Positions 31,501 to 44,474 of a stretch of 64,000 nt of DNA are shown piece by piece; within the stretch, counting starts at the first letter, position 1; every line of letters begins with the position of its first letter. Position numbers and translations under genes: made by a program. The stretch lies in assembly GCA_948567375.1 (NCBI GenBank), contig OX419757.1:74276001-74340000 (forward strand), written 5' to 3'. This DNA is from Lunularia cruciata. Taxonomy: Eukaryota > Streptophyta > Marchantiopsida > Lunulariales > Lunulariaceae. The notes beneath the pieces were generated by a model, which was not told the DNA's origin, did no database searches, and saw only the letters and a program-made list of their open reading frames with translations.

Positions 31501-32300
31501 CGCTCAATATTGATGAAAGTCGCTCAATATTGTATGATGAGCACAATGCTTTTGTGATCTGTAGGCCCATAGAGAACGGCCCCGTGAATATGCCTTTTTC
31601 TACCAGAGAATATAGTGACATCGTCGTTGTTACGAGATTTGTAAACATGACATGGGCATGGATGGACCACCCGTTGTGAATCTTAAGCAGTGAAGAAACC
31701 TGTGATGGGAGGGAAACTTTAAGCTTCAGACTCCACAACTCCTCTACATGAACCAACGAGAGCAAATACTTCATTCCTCGATCAATCAATGATAACGTCT
31801 CCTTGGGTACTTCAGAATGGGTAGTTCTTTGTCCATGAAGTTTTCCAAGCGACCTTACATGATTTATTCTAAATGAGAGAATAAACAACTAACTAGTCCT
31901 GTTTTGTCGGCATTAAACTCTCACTAATCTAGGGCCAATCTACTTCTGATCTGCCAACAATTGTGGGGCATAATTTCATGACACAGATTTGATGCTGGCT
32001 AAACTCTGTATTTTATGTAGAAACTGGCAAAATTAGAAACTGGCAAAATTATAGTTTCCCATCTTAGTCAATAACCCATTAGAATGGACTCTCCAGTTGC
32101 TTTCCCCTGCCTCTACTCTAGATTTAGTTAAGCATACTGTTAATTACAAATTAGGCAGGGAACTAAGATAATTAGCATTTTTCTGGGAGGCGTATATTTG
32201 GCAGGCGGAGCTTTTCTCAGCGGAGCCGAATAGAGAGAGGCAGGAAGTATCCACCTTGATCGATCGGTGTCTTTGAGGGTTCGAAAATTGGAACGTTTAG
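28519..32300. other. Intergenic region between CLS and PHP gene
   Basis: Mixed-composition DNA containing UTRs and promoter. The longest frames (minus 31,478-31,888, 136 codons; minus 29,619-29,951) show no recognisable domain and no flanking exons with matching phases, so they are not called. A 21-base tandem duplication (ATGAAAATCGCTCAATATTG-like) lies at about 31,490-31,530, and AAACTGGCAAAATTA is duplicated at 32,022-32,051. Confidence 0.45.
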
Positions 32301-34925
32301 ATGACAGGGAAGAAAAAGAAGGGAGGAGGAGGAGGTGGAGCTTCGAAACTTTCGAAGAAGAAAGATGGTCATACCAGCGCGAAAAGGAAGAAGTTGGCAG
32401 AGGATCTGGTGATGAAATTCGCTGGAGTGGAGAGTTTGATCTCTGGATTGTTTGATCTGCATTCCCACAGTACATGCAGCGATGGTCATCTTTCTCCGGA
32501 GCTTGTGGTTGCTCGGGCTTATCGCAATGGGGTGCGTAGTCCCATACTTCTCTCATTGTTTCCGTTCTTGTTCCATTGTTGGATGTGGAGCCCTTCGTGG
32601 ATGAACTGACCTCTCATTTCTGCAAATTTGGGTGACAACTGCGATTCTTTGACAAGAGGAAGCAATCAATTGGTATATTCTCGTCGCCTCCTAGTACCAG
32701 CTGTTGTTATATCACCTGACGCGGAATACGTCCGCCGTTTCTCCACTGAAAAGTTCTGCTGGAAATCTGAATCAGAGAACTGCATATCATAAGATAGATT
32801 TCTTTTTTTTATGTTCCAATTCCAGCCGTGCTCATAATTCCCGTAAGTAGCTGGACATCAAGGTTGCTTTCAAGGCGACGCTTTGTGTCAAAATAATCTC
32901 ACTTTAGTAGTGCAAATTCTAGGGTTTTTCTCGCTTAAATTTCCCGTGCTGCTGCACAGCTTCTTGTTTCTGCTCTGTTTGCACTAGAATTTTATTGGTG
33001 TTCGAACATGGAAAATCAGAGCTACTAAGTATGCCTATCCATCTAAGGCCTCAGAACTTGGTCTTATGATGCGGACGGAGTTAGAATCTCCAGAAGTGTA
33101 TCCAGTGTGCCTGAGGTTATAGCAAATTTTTGCCATGTTTCTTTTGAGTAAATTGTTTTCACAGACTTGTCTGCTGTGGTTGTGGTAAAATGGAGCAGGT
33201 CAGGGTTTTAGCTTTGACGGATCATGATACCATGGCTGGGGTTCCAGCTGCAATTCAAGCTGCTCGGAAGTATGGAATCCGGATTATACCGGGAATTGAA
33301 ATAAGCGCCAAGAATGTGCAAAGGTGAACACTCAAATTCAATTTCTACATGAAGCAAGGAACAAGTTCGGACACAGTGGTCCCTGTTGGACGCCATTATT
33401 TGTCAGAGCTAATGTTGGCTCTGCAGGAAATTTGGGAGGGGAGGAGCTCTCACTACATCCACTGAAGAACCAGTGCATATTTTGGCATACTATGGGTGTT
33501 GTGGTCCTTCAAATTGTGGACTACTTGAAAAAAAACTAGCCGAAGTGAGGGATGGGAGGTACGAACGTGCAAAGGAGATGGTGCGCAAACTAAAGTTGCT
33601 GCATAAGCCTATAAAGTGGGAGGATGTGTTGCGCATAGCGGGAGAAGGGGTAGCTCCAGGACGACCACATGTTGCACGTGCTTTATTTGAAGCAGGTCAT
33701 GTCGAGAGCGTGGGGCAGGCCTTCACCAAATATCTCTATAATGATGGCCCTGCCTATGCAACGTAATTTCTAACCCCTTCAATCTACTGAAGTTTATAGA
33801 CGTATTTAGTTTTCAGTCCTCCTTAAAACTTGCCCACTTTTAAGAGGGCCAGATTAAGATTGTCTTGTATATCTTCGTCCTGTGCTTGATATAAAATCAA
33901 AATTTTTTCTCAACAAACACTCGTGTTTACACAAGGAACATTCCGGCTTCAGATGGCCTTCTACTCCGCAGGTGGAGTTTCACTCTTAACAACTTTTTTC
34001 GATGTCTGGTTAACACTTTTCAGGGGCGCTGAGCTTCCTGTAGCAGAGGTAGTCAGTCTCATCCAAGACACTGGTGGATTGTCAGTTCTTGCGCATCCCT
34101 GGGCGTTGAAGGACCCAATGCCTTTGATTGAAAACTTGAAGAGTGCAGGCCTACATGGGATGGAGGTTTATCGAAGTGATGGAAGACATCCAGGTCGGTC
34201 TCTGAGAACTCTTCTTGCTTAACTTATTATAGGCACAGCTTGATCCGCTTTCTCGATTTATTGCCTTAGCAACGGAGCCGAATTTTCTCATTCCATGTGA
34301 TTCGTGGAGGTTCTACAGTTGTAGTAAGTTTATCCATTTCGTGTAGTAAAGAGGTGGATTTGCAGGACTCGGTAGTACAACAGTCTTTTATATAAGAGCC
34401 TGGATCTAGAGAAACAGTATCAGTTATGATGGAGATATTTTAGTTGGTTGAAGGTCCTTCTGGTCTAATTGAAGTTGTGTCACAGTCTTCGGACCATTGG
34501 CAGAGACTTACAAGCTCCTGAAGATAGGTGGATCAGATTTCCATGCTAGAGGTGATCCTGAAGAAACAGATCTAGGAGGCATAGCTCTTCCTTCTATGGC
34601 AATCCATGAATTTTTGAAGGTTGCGGGACCTGGGTGGGTGTCTGCTATCGAACATATTCTCCTTGATTTCGTCCAGGACGCTTTAGAGGGAATAGGGAAG
34701 GAGAGCGAATCTTGTTTCATGGAGAATGTGGAGATCTGGAAAGGGGATATATGTGTAAGCAGGATTCAGGTGCCTGAAGAAGACGGAGATGTCGTTTGTC
34801 TAAGACTCTCTCCGTGGTTAGACGACGCGGAAAGGCAGACAGTTGAAGAGGTGGCTAACAGACTTGGACTGAGACAAACTACCCTACTGGTTGATGGACA
34901 CAAAGCTCTAGCGCTGTACAAATAG
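32301..34925 (+). CDS. PHP-domain phosphoesterase (YciV/TrpH-like family)
   Basis: Five exons: 32,301-32,531; 33,199-33,323; 33,427-33,762; 34,024-34,193; 34,486-34,925, giving 433 residues. A stop directly precedes the ATG in frame, fixing the start. The N-terminus is a lysine/glycine-rich stretch. The PHP metal-binding motifs are all present: DLHSHSTCSDG (H54, H56), LTDHDT (D85, H86, D87), IPGIEIS (E111), a histidine at LAHPW (H255) and GGSDFHA (D305, H307). Family members hydrolyse phosphoesters with two or three metal ions: bacterial relatives are nucleoside 3',5'-bisphosphate phosphatases or 5'-3' exoribonucleases that trim rRNA 5' ends. The exact substrate here is not shown by sequence. 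A plant-type insertion (HILAYYGCCGPSNCGLLE and the following helix pair) sits between E111 and H255, as in that family. No organelle signal is obvious. Confidence 0.92.
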
Positions 34926-36452
34926 TCAGCGTTTAGAACATATAAAAAGAAGTGCCGGGTCATTGCTGAGGATATGTTCTATCGATCCGAATCAGGGGGG
35001 GGATGGCAGTATTCATTATGAAATGTAGTCCAATCGGACCATCACCGAGTGCTTCTCTTGACGACAGGCGGATTTCCAGGTATCAATCAAATAGCAGATG
35101 TATTTGAGAAATGGGAATAGATGCCTTTCAAAGAACGGGGGATCCAGAACCCACTGAATAGGGAACCGAGAACGTGCGTATGAAATGCAAGCATGTCCAA
35201 ATGCAAACCCAATTGAAGTGAATCTCAGTAAGGAATTCATTACTAGAAATATGCGTAAGTGCTAGAACGCGAGAACGGAGATTGATACATTTTATAATTA
35301 AACCTGCAGTGAACTAGTTTACATCAAATAGCAGATGTATTTTTTCAAACATTGTTGATTTATGTTTTTGGTTAACTCGACCTTTTTGTCACACCAAGCG
35401 CCAATAAGCTGTCTGAAGGTTTGGAGGATGAGCTGAACTGGCTGAAGTGTTTTGCAGGTTCTCCTCCTCAAATGAGAATAGTGTACATTCACGGGTACCG
35501 CAATGGAGGATTCCAGAGCTCATATTCCTATTCGCAGCTCATAGAAATGTACTGGTACAAGTCAGGAGATGAAGGTCAGATGGACAGGGCTGTATCTTAT
35601 GAGGTTATTTGGAACCTCAAAAGTAGGTTCCACGCGGGCGTACGGTGGGTCTGTTATGTCCATCTAGATAGCAGAGAGATATAACGCTGTAAATGTACTG
35701 CAGTACCTACTGTTTGAAGGAAGTCAAGCACGTGTTGTGATGATCATTTAACTTTGACTCGCTCAATCTCTTGCATTGTGCAAAATACGGAGGAACGGAA
35801 ACTTCGTGCGTTCGTGCTTTAGTGGCATGGCGGTGAGGTGCATGCCCAACTGGTTATATATATGTCAGGGTCAATTAACTAGAACCTCTCAAACGAACAT
35901 GTTTGTAAGCTCTGGGAAACACAAGGTTCTGATCTAGACAAGTTTGGAAAACATAAAAGTGCCCACAGGTGCGTGCACTGGGTGTATGAATAAGGAACCC
36001 ATTCGTTAGCACACGGTTAAACACCCACTCAAGACTGGACCAGACTTGAGGAGGGATGAGCAGAAAATCCCTCATAACCATCATTCACACCAAGTAGTCC
36101 ATATGGACAGATAATTTGCGCAGCACTTCACATGAGTATATCTCAGTGCACGCTTCACCATTTGTTGCATCTGAGGCGTACACCATGTAAAGGCTTTCAA
36201 GCAAGCTCCTTTTCATACATTGGTAGGAAAATGGTTCACTACATAAGGAGATGAAGTAAGCCTCATATTCTGCATATCACTATCATCTAAGAGCTTCACC
36301 ATATATAAGTGGCTCCAGAGAACCCTTGATCTTTTCCGACCTTCTCCCCTCTGCTACGCGGTACATCACAAGATTAGCGGCAGAAGTGGCTCCTATACAA
36401 CTCACGTTCGATGAGAAAACGTGTACCTATGATTCTCTCGACTGATTTCTGT
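34926..36452. other. Convergent intergenic region between the PHP and TRM8 genes
   Basis: The 3' ends of the two flanking genes face each other, so this should hold both 3' UTRs. Open frames at 35,421-35,684 (plus, 87 codons) and 35,875-36,084 (minus) show no recognised domain. AAATAGCAGATGTAT occurs twice (35,088 and 35,327). Confidence 0.45.
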
Positions 36453-39400
36453 CTAGGCAACCTCGTTACCACTTGCTATCCGTCTGTAGATAGCACAAAA
36501 GGTCTCTCCTTGATTTCGTGCGACCTGTGGACAGAATCAACATTGATCTCGTAAGATGAAAGAGGAGAAATCTTCACTAACACTGCATATTTGAGAGCTG
36601 ACTGTGAGTGTCTTCTTCGCTGCAACATACTAACTGAGCCCTAAAGAATGCGCAATATGTCTCATCAGGTCTACTTCACCTTTTGTCCTTCCTCTGTTGC
36701 AGAAGTCAACAGCTCGACTACGGGATCTTTGGCCTGTGCACATAATAGTACATGATCACCGCTCACGTGATTATCACATTCAGGGGTGTAGTTTGTATAA
36801 ACAGCAATCAAGTAGAAAGCTGGGAGCTATAACCAACTCAAGTTAAAGCAATCTGGCACTATCACAAAGACTCACCAATTCTTCTTGAGATATAGCTTCG
36901 AATAGAGGATGGGCGGCTAAATTGGACTTCATCCATTCACCAAGCTCCTGCACATCTGTGATGGTGTATATGATCCCTGGTACACGAATCAAGGAATGTA
37001 GTCAAGAGACTTTATCCTTGCACGAATGTCGTTCACACCACGATACGAGTAGACCAGGCAGGAGGTGGGGAAAAGAGAAGAAAACTTGCTGGTATTACTA
37101 CTCCTGTGAAGTTCGTTTCCTCTGCAGATGTCTCTTGTTAACATGCAGAACTGACCTCCAGAACGTACAGTTAAGATCAAGAGAAAGAGTGGTTGTCTAT
37201 TGATAACACTCTTTGAGCCAGTTCCAATCTTCGTATCTTATGTCTGATTGATTTGAACACTATTCGACACACGAACGGAGATGTCATTGTAAAAATACAT
37301 ACCTCCTACAGTCAATAAGTATGCATACTCGGCAAGCAACGCTTGACTGCATCAGATGAAAGATCAAATGTAACTCATTAGCGAATCAATAGAACCAATC
37401 AAATAACGGAGACAGGCGGGCCAATTGTCGAGAATAATTGCCAAAGCCGACAGTTCTAGTCATTTGGAGCAAGTGCTACTATGGCTAGGACTACTAGAGG
37501 TCGTCCGTAAAGTGCGAAGATGACTATCAAACTTCATAGTAGACGAACTTCGTCCACTATGAAGTTTGTCAACCAACTGCCACCCTAGAAGATGTATACA
37601 GCAGAAATCACCTGATGATACGACGACGATGGTTTTTCTCCTTGAAGTGTGGGTCCGGGAATAAGAAGAACATCTTTTCAAGCTGTACGCACACAAATAA
37701 TGGTAGATAAGCATCTTCGAACCCCGTGGTAAAGCTGTCAAATGATGAACGTCTTATACACTAGGTGGACCACAATGAAAAAAGATTCATTGCTTTCACG
37801 TATTAATTGGCAAGAAAACACTGTCAAAACCATCTCACTAGTGAAGACAGTAGCATATGGAGTTCTTTCATCACAACCAGGCTGCATGTAGCTAAGGCCG
37901 TACCTACGTCAAAGAACTTATTACATCAGGATTTAGGCTTCTAGTGACTGCATTCCAAGCACACGAGCTTGGACAGGAGAGCTACTGACACACACCTGTC
38001 CTTTCTCAAAATAATTTGGCAGGTATTTCATTGCGTTGGTTCTCAAACAAGAGATGTTGTCATACTGCCCCACCGTATCAGATGCACCATAGACAATGTC
38101 AGTGAATCCCTCACCATGCAAAAGTTGTCAGCCGCAGAAAAAGATCATCTCCATTCAAACCAAACGCTGAAAAGGTGATTCCTTCCCGTTGCATATTTGC
38201 ACGGTCCATCAAAATCTAAACAGAGAACTGTCTGCGAGCCGTTAGGCATACTTAACCACAGTAATGAATTGCAAAACTCAACAATGAAGAAAGGGACTAG
38301 ATTGCCACATATGATAAGTCCACTGAAAATCGGGTCATAAATAGGATAATGTGGTGTTTCACGCACCTGTCCGGGATGTTTCAACCGTAGAGCGAGTATT
38401 CTTTCCTTCACATATTCGCTAACCTGCACAATCTCGTCTTGATTAGAAACAGGACACACGCCCTCTACAGTATTGGATAATAACGTCATGAAATTAGAGA
38501 TATAAGATTTATCTGTTAAGTACTATCCTAAAAGGAATATGACTTACAAGTGGAACTTTATGAATATTTCTGACTGTGTGAATGTTTTTCTGTCACACCT
38601 ATGCTCTATGGATAAAACATTGACACCACTTATAAAACGCTGATGAGTGTGAACGGCTTGGTAGATAATGTGCAGTAATAATAGAAATACATCATATTCA
38701 TGCATTTACAATTCATGTAACTATTATCGCTGAGTGTGACTAAGGTAGGATAGTAATACTAGGAAGCACAAAAAGGCGAACTTGAGTAGTACATTCAGTG
38801 CAATCAGTTACAAAATTGTGTCGGGGACGGTCGATAACACTAACCTTGTCTCTAAGCTCCATACCGACCATGAGTTTGTCGGGGAATAACACTGAGAGCT
38901 TCACTGGAAATTACAAGAAATTTCCAGCAGTCAGTATGCATGTCCTCTGGTACAGGACGAAGCCAACCCGAACTAACAGGGCAGTTATAAATTGCGAATA
39001 GCTTCAAATCCACCGCTTGGATCCACAATCACTCACCTAAAAGGCCACCAAATCCGCACCCAACATCTGCAAAGCGTACCTTCGACTCTGCGTTTTCTGC
39101 AGAGCACAAAAGTTTAATTCCCGAAGTCTTGACAAGAAATCAGACAGGAGCGCAACCGAAACGTAAGCTGAGATAAGAGAATCTCCATGTAGAGCCTCCG
39201 CTAGAACCTCACCAGGTAAAATTGGGGCATCTGGTTTATAAATTCTGGCCTTTACCTGCCTGGACGGAGGGCATCAAAGCTCCATTTTCAGACGCTGTTT
39301 CCTCGTTTCCAGAACTACTATTCTGTGCCCTCTGAGCGTCGTCCTTGAAAAATGCTGGAAAATGCTCCTCCCAGTCACACTCAGCAGGATTATTTGGCCT

Positions 39401-39838
39401 GCAGGTCCACGTGATTCTGGCTCAAATTTTTCATTCCCACCTCAAGTACGGCACTCCAAAATCGCATAACCAATAAAGTTCTGCAAGTGCCGACAATCAG
39501 AGAAAGAGCATACCGTGTGAATGACATCTTTGATTTGATCAACCTCACTCAGAGAAGCGTGCTTCAAATTCTGGCCCTTGCTCACATTCATCATTGCTAA
39601 GAAATATCTTCATCAACCCCTCATAACCACAATTATCACCTTGACTGCTGGCGACAATAACGTACACTGGAAAATGCGAGTCGCTCAACGGGTTGCTATG
39701 GGCGCGAGCTCGGTAAAACCGCTTCCTCGGCAATCCCTTCTGACTACCACCCTGTGCCAGGGTTTGCTGCTCATTGCGTCTCTTGCCTTTAAATCCCCCG
39801 TCCTCACGATCCGCCATCGCTCTGAACCTGCTTTCCAA
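36453..39838 (-). CDS. TRM8: tRNA (guanine(46)-N7)-methyltransferase, Trm8/METTL1 family
   Basis: Eleven minus-strand exons, all with GT-AG junctions and consistent phases: 39,666-39,838; 39,256-39,398; 39,037-39,096; 38,845-38,903; 38,367-38,423; 37,996-38,064; 37,612-37,682; 37,303-37,346; 36,876-36,976; 36,680-36,733; 36,453-36,524. Product 300 residues. Diagnostic blocks: [29 protein letters not shown], the SAM-binding [55 protein letters not shown] (catalytic/tRNA-binding), [31 protein letters not shown] and the final [16 protein letters not shown]. The enzyme methylates G46 in the variable loop of many tRNAs, normally together with a WD40 partner (Trm82/WDR4), which is not in this window. 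Two in-frame ATGs (codons 1 and 8) could serve as start. Length and motifs are typical; nothing is missing. Confidence 0.95.
37529..37567. repeat. Palindromic hairpin in TRM8 intron 7
   Basis: AAACTTCATAGT and ACTATGAAGTTT pair perfectly, followed inward by one mismatch and GACGAA/TTCGTC around a single C. It lies wholly within the intron between exons 7 and 8. Confidence 0.85.
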
Positions 39839-41538
39839 CGTTGCTTAAACCCCTGCTCTAGGGTTTTGCAAATCTAAACCCTGTAAACTTCTCCTTGCCG
39901 AACAACAGCAGCCAGCGTTTTTCAATGCTCCAATCCTGGTGGCTGCAAGATTTGAATCTAGTTAGACGAAACAGGATTTCGTGACTACAGATTGGATAAA
40001 GAGTCTTCTTTGTCTCGAATGATGGAATGGAATGAGGACTTCGCCGAGCATCTCTGCTCTGAAGCATTCACCCACGACGTCCACCCTCGAGCAAGTTTAG
40101 GGAAATAAGCATACGCAGCTCTAGACATGGTGTGGTTAATTATGGTGGCTAATTACGGTATTCAATGATGGAATGATTAAGGAGGTTGGTTGGGAGGCCT
40201 CCCTTTCACAGGTCTCAACCTCATAACCTCCCTACAACTCTTTGACTAATACATTGTGTGTACCCAAGTCATGAACAAGCTTTATATACTAATTTTAAAA
40301 GTTAGATGGTGCTCTCCAAAAGGAATTAAGGGCCCAACTCTAGGACCCATCCAGAAATGCTTATTTGCTTAAATAGATTAGTGTGCATAATTCTTCACCA
40401 TTCTTTGTAAATAGATCAAGTATATGATTAGAGGAGGATGGTGATTTCATAGAAGAAATAGAGTCAGAAGTTATAGACACCGGCAAATCTTCAAAGTTTT
40501 AAAAGTTAGATGGTGATCTCTAAGGGAATTAAGAGTCCAACTCAAGGATCTGTCCTGCACTAATATGTTTTCAAATAAATTAATATTTATAATTCTTCAA
40601 ATATTTTAACAAATAAATCCAATATATGGTTGGAGGAGGATGGGGATTTTATACAAAAAATAGAGTCAAAAGTTATAGAGCACAACACACCTTCGCTCGC
40701 ATGTCCTTGATAAAAATAGAGTGTAAACTAGAAATATGATTTGTTCAATATTGTCTTTCATTCAACGTGGAATTTGGTGGACTTTTGAGTCCATAATGAT
40801 TAGATAATGCTATTATGTGGATTTCAATTTGTAGATGGTATCGATTTTTTTCTTCTGTCCATTGGGATGTATCATGTTATCCATTTGAATGCACTTGTGT
40901 GAAGTGCACGAGCTTGTGTGTGATGGATGCACTAACAGTCATAGGTAGTGCCACGGTTTGCACTTTCCATGCTGCTTCGTATTTATGTCAAGTCGGTATA
41001 TAGGACGGTGTTTGTGCTTGGATTGTTGTCCGTTGGTTTGGTGCGTTCGGTGTAATTAAGGGTTTCAGATTTAAAGTTTATGTATATTCGTGGACGTTAA
41101 TGGTATTCATAAAATGTTTTATGGGATACCGAGAGGAAATTGATAAGTAGCGGAATAGTCTTGTAAGAGTTTAGGGTTTATAAAATTTGGGACGAATTCA
41201 CATTTTCAAACTTTTTGTAAATTTTTTTTATGGGTAATCTCATAACCCTAAAAAATACATAAATTATATTTTAGATTACCATGAACTTTTTAGAATCTAT
41301 AAAAATTATATTAATTTTTTTTTGTTATTGTCTGTTTACTTTAGATAATGCTTTAGATAACATATGTCTATTGTTCTAGAGAGAACATAGGTTGGTGCAA
41401 TTCACATAAGAGCAATCATTTTAGGTGATATTTTTAAAAATGTTTCAATAATTTGTAGATTTTATAACTTACATAAGCACATCTCTCAAAGGCAATAAAG
41501 TAAATTTCTCATATTGATACTATTGGAATCCAGCACCA
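39839..41538. other. TRM8 upstream region grading into AT-rich repeats
   Basis: The first ~250 bp should contain the TRM8 5' UTR and promoter (CCACCCTCGAGC-type mixed sequence up to about 40,100). After that the DNA is AT-rich with a tandem duplication at 40,294-40,690. Otherwise nothing is recognised; the frame at 40,815-41,003 has no domain. Confidence 0.4.
40294..40690. repeat. Direct repeat, two units of about 200 bp
   Basis: Unit 1 (40,294-40,496) and unit 2 (40,497-40,690) share TTTTAAAAGTTAGATGGTG, GGAATTAAG..CCAACTC, GGAGGAGGATGG and ATAGAGTCA.AAGTTATAGA in order. Confidence 0.8.
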
Positions 41539-42175
41539 TTTTGTCTCGGCTTTGTACTTCTCGATGAGATCTTCCCATCCTTCTTGTGTTTTATGTGGTT
41601 ACTTTCTCCGTGGCGATTGCAATGGCAGATTCAATATATAAGTCATTCTTTGGAGGGGCGAAAGAGTGACATTGCAAATCAATTATTAATTTAATTGTGA
41701 GATTTTCAGGTTCATTCTTCGCCTTCACATGTTCAATGTTGAATCTTCTCTTTCCCGTTTGTGATTTCGGAAGTATTTGAGGACTGGGGAGAAATTTGTA
41801 GAGGCATTTGAGGGGTTTGCAGACGAGTGAATTTTAGAGAAAGAGGGGGTTTTCGGTTGAGTGCCATTTTCGAAGAGACTGTTTCCTTTCCTAGACGTCG
41901 TTTGGAGATTACTAATAAATTTCTAGTAGAAAACCTATTTGAGAGAAATTGGGAGGTATTTCGAGGGGAATACTTGAGAAAGAAACATTTGAGTTGTAAG
42001 AGAGTGAGAGAGAGATTGGACGAAAGGAGAAAGACTTGTGAGAGGAAGCAGAAGAGAAATTTGATTTCGAGATCGAGAAGACTTGTGAATGTCAAGTTAA
42101 AAAGAGCCATGGGAAGACAAGAACACAAGAAGGATGGAAGACCTCATCAAGCCTTACAATGGAGAGAGAGAAACG
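41539..42175. repeat. Inverted pair of LINE-tail-like motifs flanking 0.5 kb
   Basis: A tail-like motif on plus (41,539-41,592: TTGTACTTCTCGATGAGATC, then TTCCCATCCTTCTTGTGTT) faces a related one on minus (42,121-42,175, complement: TTGTAAGGCTTGATGAGGTC, then TTCCATCCTTCTTGTGTTC). Both resemble the LINE tail at 50,830-50,870. Whether this is a composite insertion or a TIR element is not resolved. Confidence 0.55.
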
Positions 42176-42440
42176 AGGTAGAATGATAGTATCGATATGA
42201 AAAATGATATCTGTGAATACTTATTTGTGAGAGAGGGAGAGACCTGATTTCGCGAAGACCTGTGAAAGAGAGACCTGAATTCGATTTCGAGAAGACCTGT
42301 GAAGATTGTGAGAGGGAGAGAAACTTGATTTCAATTTCGATTTCAAGAAGACTTGTGAACGAACACCTGTGTGAGAGGAAGAGAGACCTGATTTCGATTC
42401 GAAAAGACCTGTGAGAGAGGGGGACTTGAGTTCGAGGGAG
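42030..42440. repeat. Purine-rich minisatellite
   Basis: Repeated units of about 35-55 bp built from GAGAGACCTGATTTCGA and GAAGACCTGTGA, with variable spacers. Arg/Lys-rich or Ser-rich frames crossing it are by-products of this composition. Confidence 0.75.
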
Positions 42441-42489
42441 TTTTGAAGAGCTCCACATCCCAAGAGCCCCATATTGAACTGATTTTGGG

Positions 42490-42675
42490 GAGTCGCACAA
42501 GTAGAGGAGGTTACAAATTTTGAGCTACATTTTCCACTGATTTTTGTGAGGGAGTCCCACATTTCCCACTGAGAGAGAGGAGGTTATAGATTTCGAGCCA
42601 CGTTTTCACTTTCCACTGATTTTGGCGAGGGAATTCCCACATTTCCTGCTGAGAGAGGAGGTTATAGTTGGGATA
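42490..42675. repeat. Two to three tandem units of about 75 bp
   Basis: Blocks GAGAGAGGAGGTTATAG, TTTCGAGC.ACGTTTTC and TTTCCACTGATTTT..G recur at roughly 75-bp intervals. Confidence 0.7.
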
Positions 42676-42724
42676 CTTTCTGCACCTTAATGCTTTTGAC
42701 TGTCAATACTCAAAAGGTGTATGA

Positions 42725-42800
42725 TTATGAATTCTCAAGCACCTCGTCAACGGCTTATGAATTCTCAAACACCTCGTCAACGGCTTATGATTTCTCAAAC
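42725..42800. repeat. 30-bp tandem repeat, about 2.5 units
   Basis: TTATGAATTCTCAA.CACC followed by TCGTCAACGGC occurs twice in succession, and a third partial unit starts TTATGATTTCTCAAACAC. Confidence 0.85.
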
Positions 42801-44470
42801 ACATATATACTCAAACACATATCTACTGCGACCATAGGTATATGAATTTTTCGTATCCCATTTGGATCATGATTATTATTACCCGGGATAATTCTTGACC
42901 CTTAAGGTTCTTGAATCATTAATCCTCAAAATGTCAAAATATGTATAGCTTATCAATTCTCAACTACCCTACTCCTAGCGCACACCATAACGCATCCTCT
43001 TGGTTCTATCTTGTTCAGCAAACATCCTTTCTACCACAAGCGCACACCCAAACGCATGCCACTTAGTTGAACAAAACTAGTGCACACTCCAATGGCTTTT
43101 GGCCCTTACCGAGCAAACACAACGTGACTATCAATGTATCTCGTGCATGCATCTCGCCCAAATCTCGTGACTATCTCGCCCAAATGCATCTCGTGACTAT
43201 CAATGTAGATCAGCGTATACCAACATGCACCTTCTAAAATCTCACCGTATTTGAGTATATTTGAGCGCATTCCATGCTAACATTGAGTGTATTAATACAT
43301 ACATATTGTAAAAACAAGAATTTTGTGGCAAACATAACTCATTCAAGCATATTTGAGCACATTCCTTGTCCCTTGGAAAATAAATTCTCCTTGTCCTTGG
43401 GTGAAACTCTATCATTATCCTCCTGATGCCTCATCCCTTGGAAACTATTAACCTCAGTTTCAATTCCTAGACTTACAAGTACAGGAGGTGTAATATTTAC
43501 TTTACAATCAAACATGACATCTATTTTATCAAAGGGAGTTCAAAGACTATTCAACTTATCATCTATAGTTCTCCATCCATGTTTCAATTCTTTCTTTGTG
43601 AGACCTTTGCTAGTGTGCTTGTCCACACCAAATACACCACACACCACACCAAATAAGTAGCCATATAATTTAAAGCGGTGCTCTTCTATAATGGTTTATT
43701 GCAATTACCCCAGTGATTTATGAATAGTGTTTGGAATCTTCTTAATCATCAAGAATTTGTGCATAATGATACAACATCATCCTATCCTATAACCTCTCTT
43801 CATATAATTTTTCTTGGCTCCAAATAGAAGGTACAAATGATATAATCTTCAATAGGTCTTGAAATGTGTCACTTGGTGATGGACGGTTATCTGCAAGTGA
43901 AAACGAAAAGAGTACTTAAAAAAGTGTGAGTGCACTCCATGTTTTCTTCTGCACTGCAATTTCTCCCATGCGATAATCCAATTTTTTGATGACCGTAGCA
44001 CATAGAATCTACAAATCTTCTAATTGTCAATGGCACTCAATTCCAGGTTTAGATCATGGGTCGATAGGGAATAAAATAATTATTAACAACAAGATGGAGG
44101 ATTTAGTGAAATACTTTCCCTTGGATTTACTTACGAATTAGAGCTATTTCATGCTCTTCATGGGATGGAAAATTTCAAAATGAGTTCCTTAAGTTAAATG
44201 TCCTTTCTTATCACCCAACTCTTACGTGACCTCATGTCACAAGTATTTTGTCATGTACTTCCCTAAATTTAACCAATATTTTTTTTCTAATGCAACCCCT
44301 GTAATCCCCTAATGCAACCTGTTCAATTATTAACATTTTGGTTATATTGGAACTTATAAGATATTTTATGGACCCTTTACTATGCAGTCCTATCCTGCTC
44401 TGGATAGCAAACTACATAGTAGAGGGTTTCCAATAGAGGCTTTCACTTTTGTATAGATGCTTATGGATAT
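42801..44470. other. AT-rich region, nothing recognised
   Basis: No long ORF. ACGCATCC/ACGCATGCC-type and CATCTCG-type short repeats occur at 42,980-43,210. It may be old transposon debris. Confidence 0.4.
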
Positions 44471-44474
44471 TTAC

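Noticed and set aside
31478-31888. 136-codon minus-strand frame in the gene island
   Set aside because: No family recognised, no consistent flanking exons; left as intergenic.
35421-35684. 87-codon plus-strand frame after the PHP gene
   Set aside because: No domain and no splice connection with the PHP gene, which ends at a clear stop with the complete fold.
41827-42186. Arg/Lys-rich 119-codon frame
   Set aside because: Runs through the purine-rich minisatellite; no domain.
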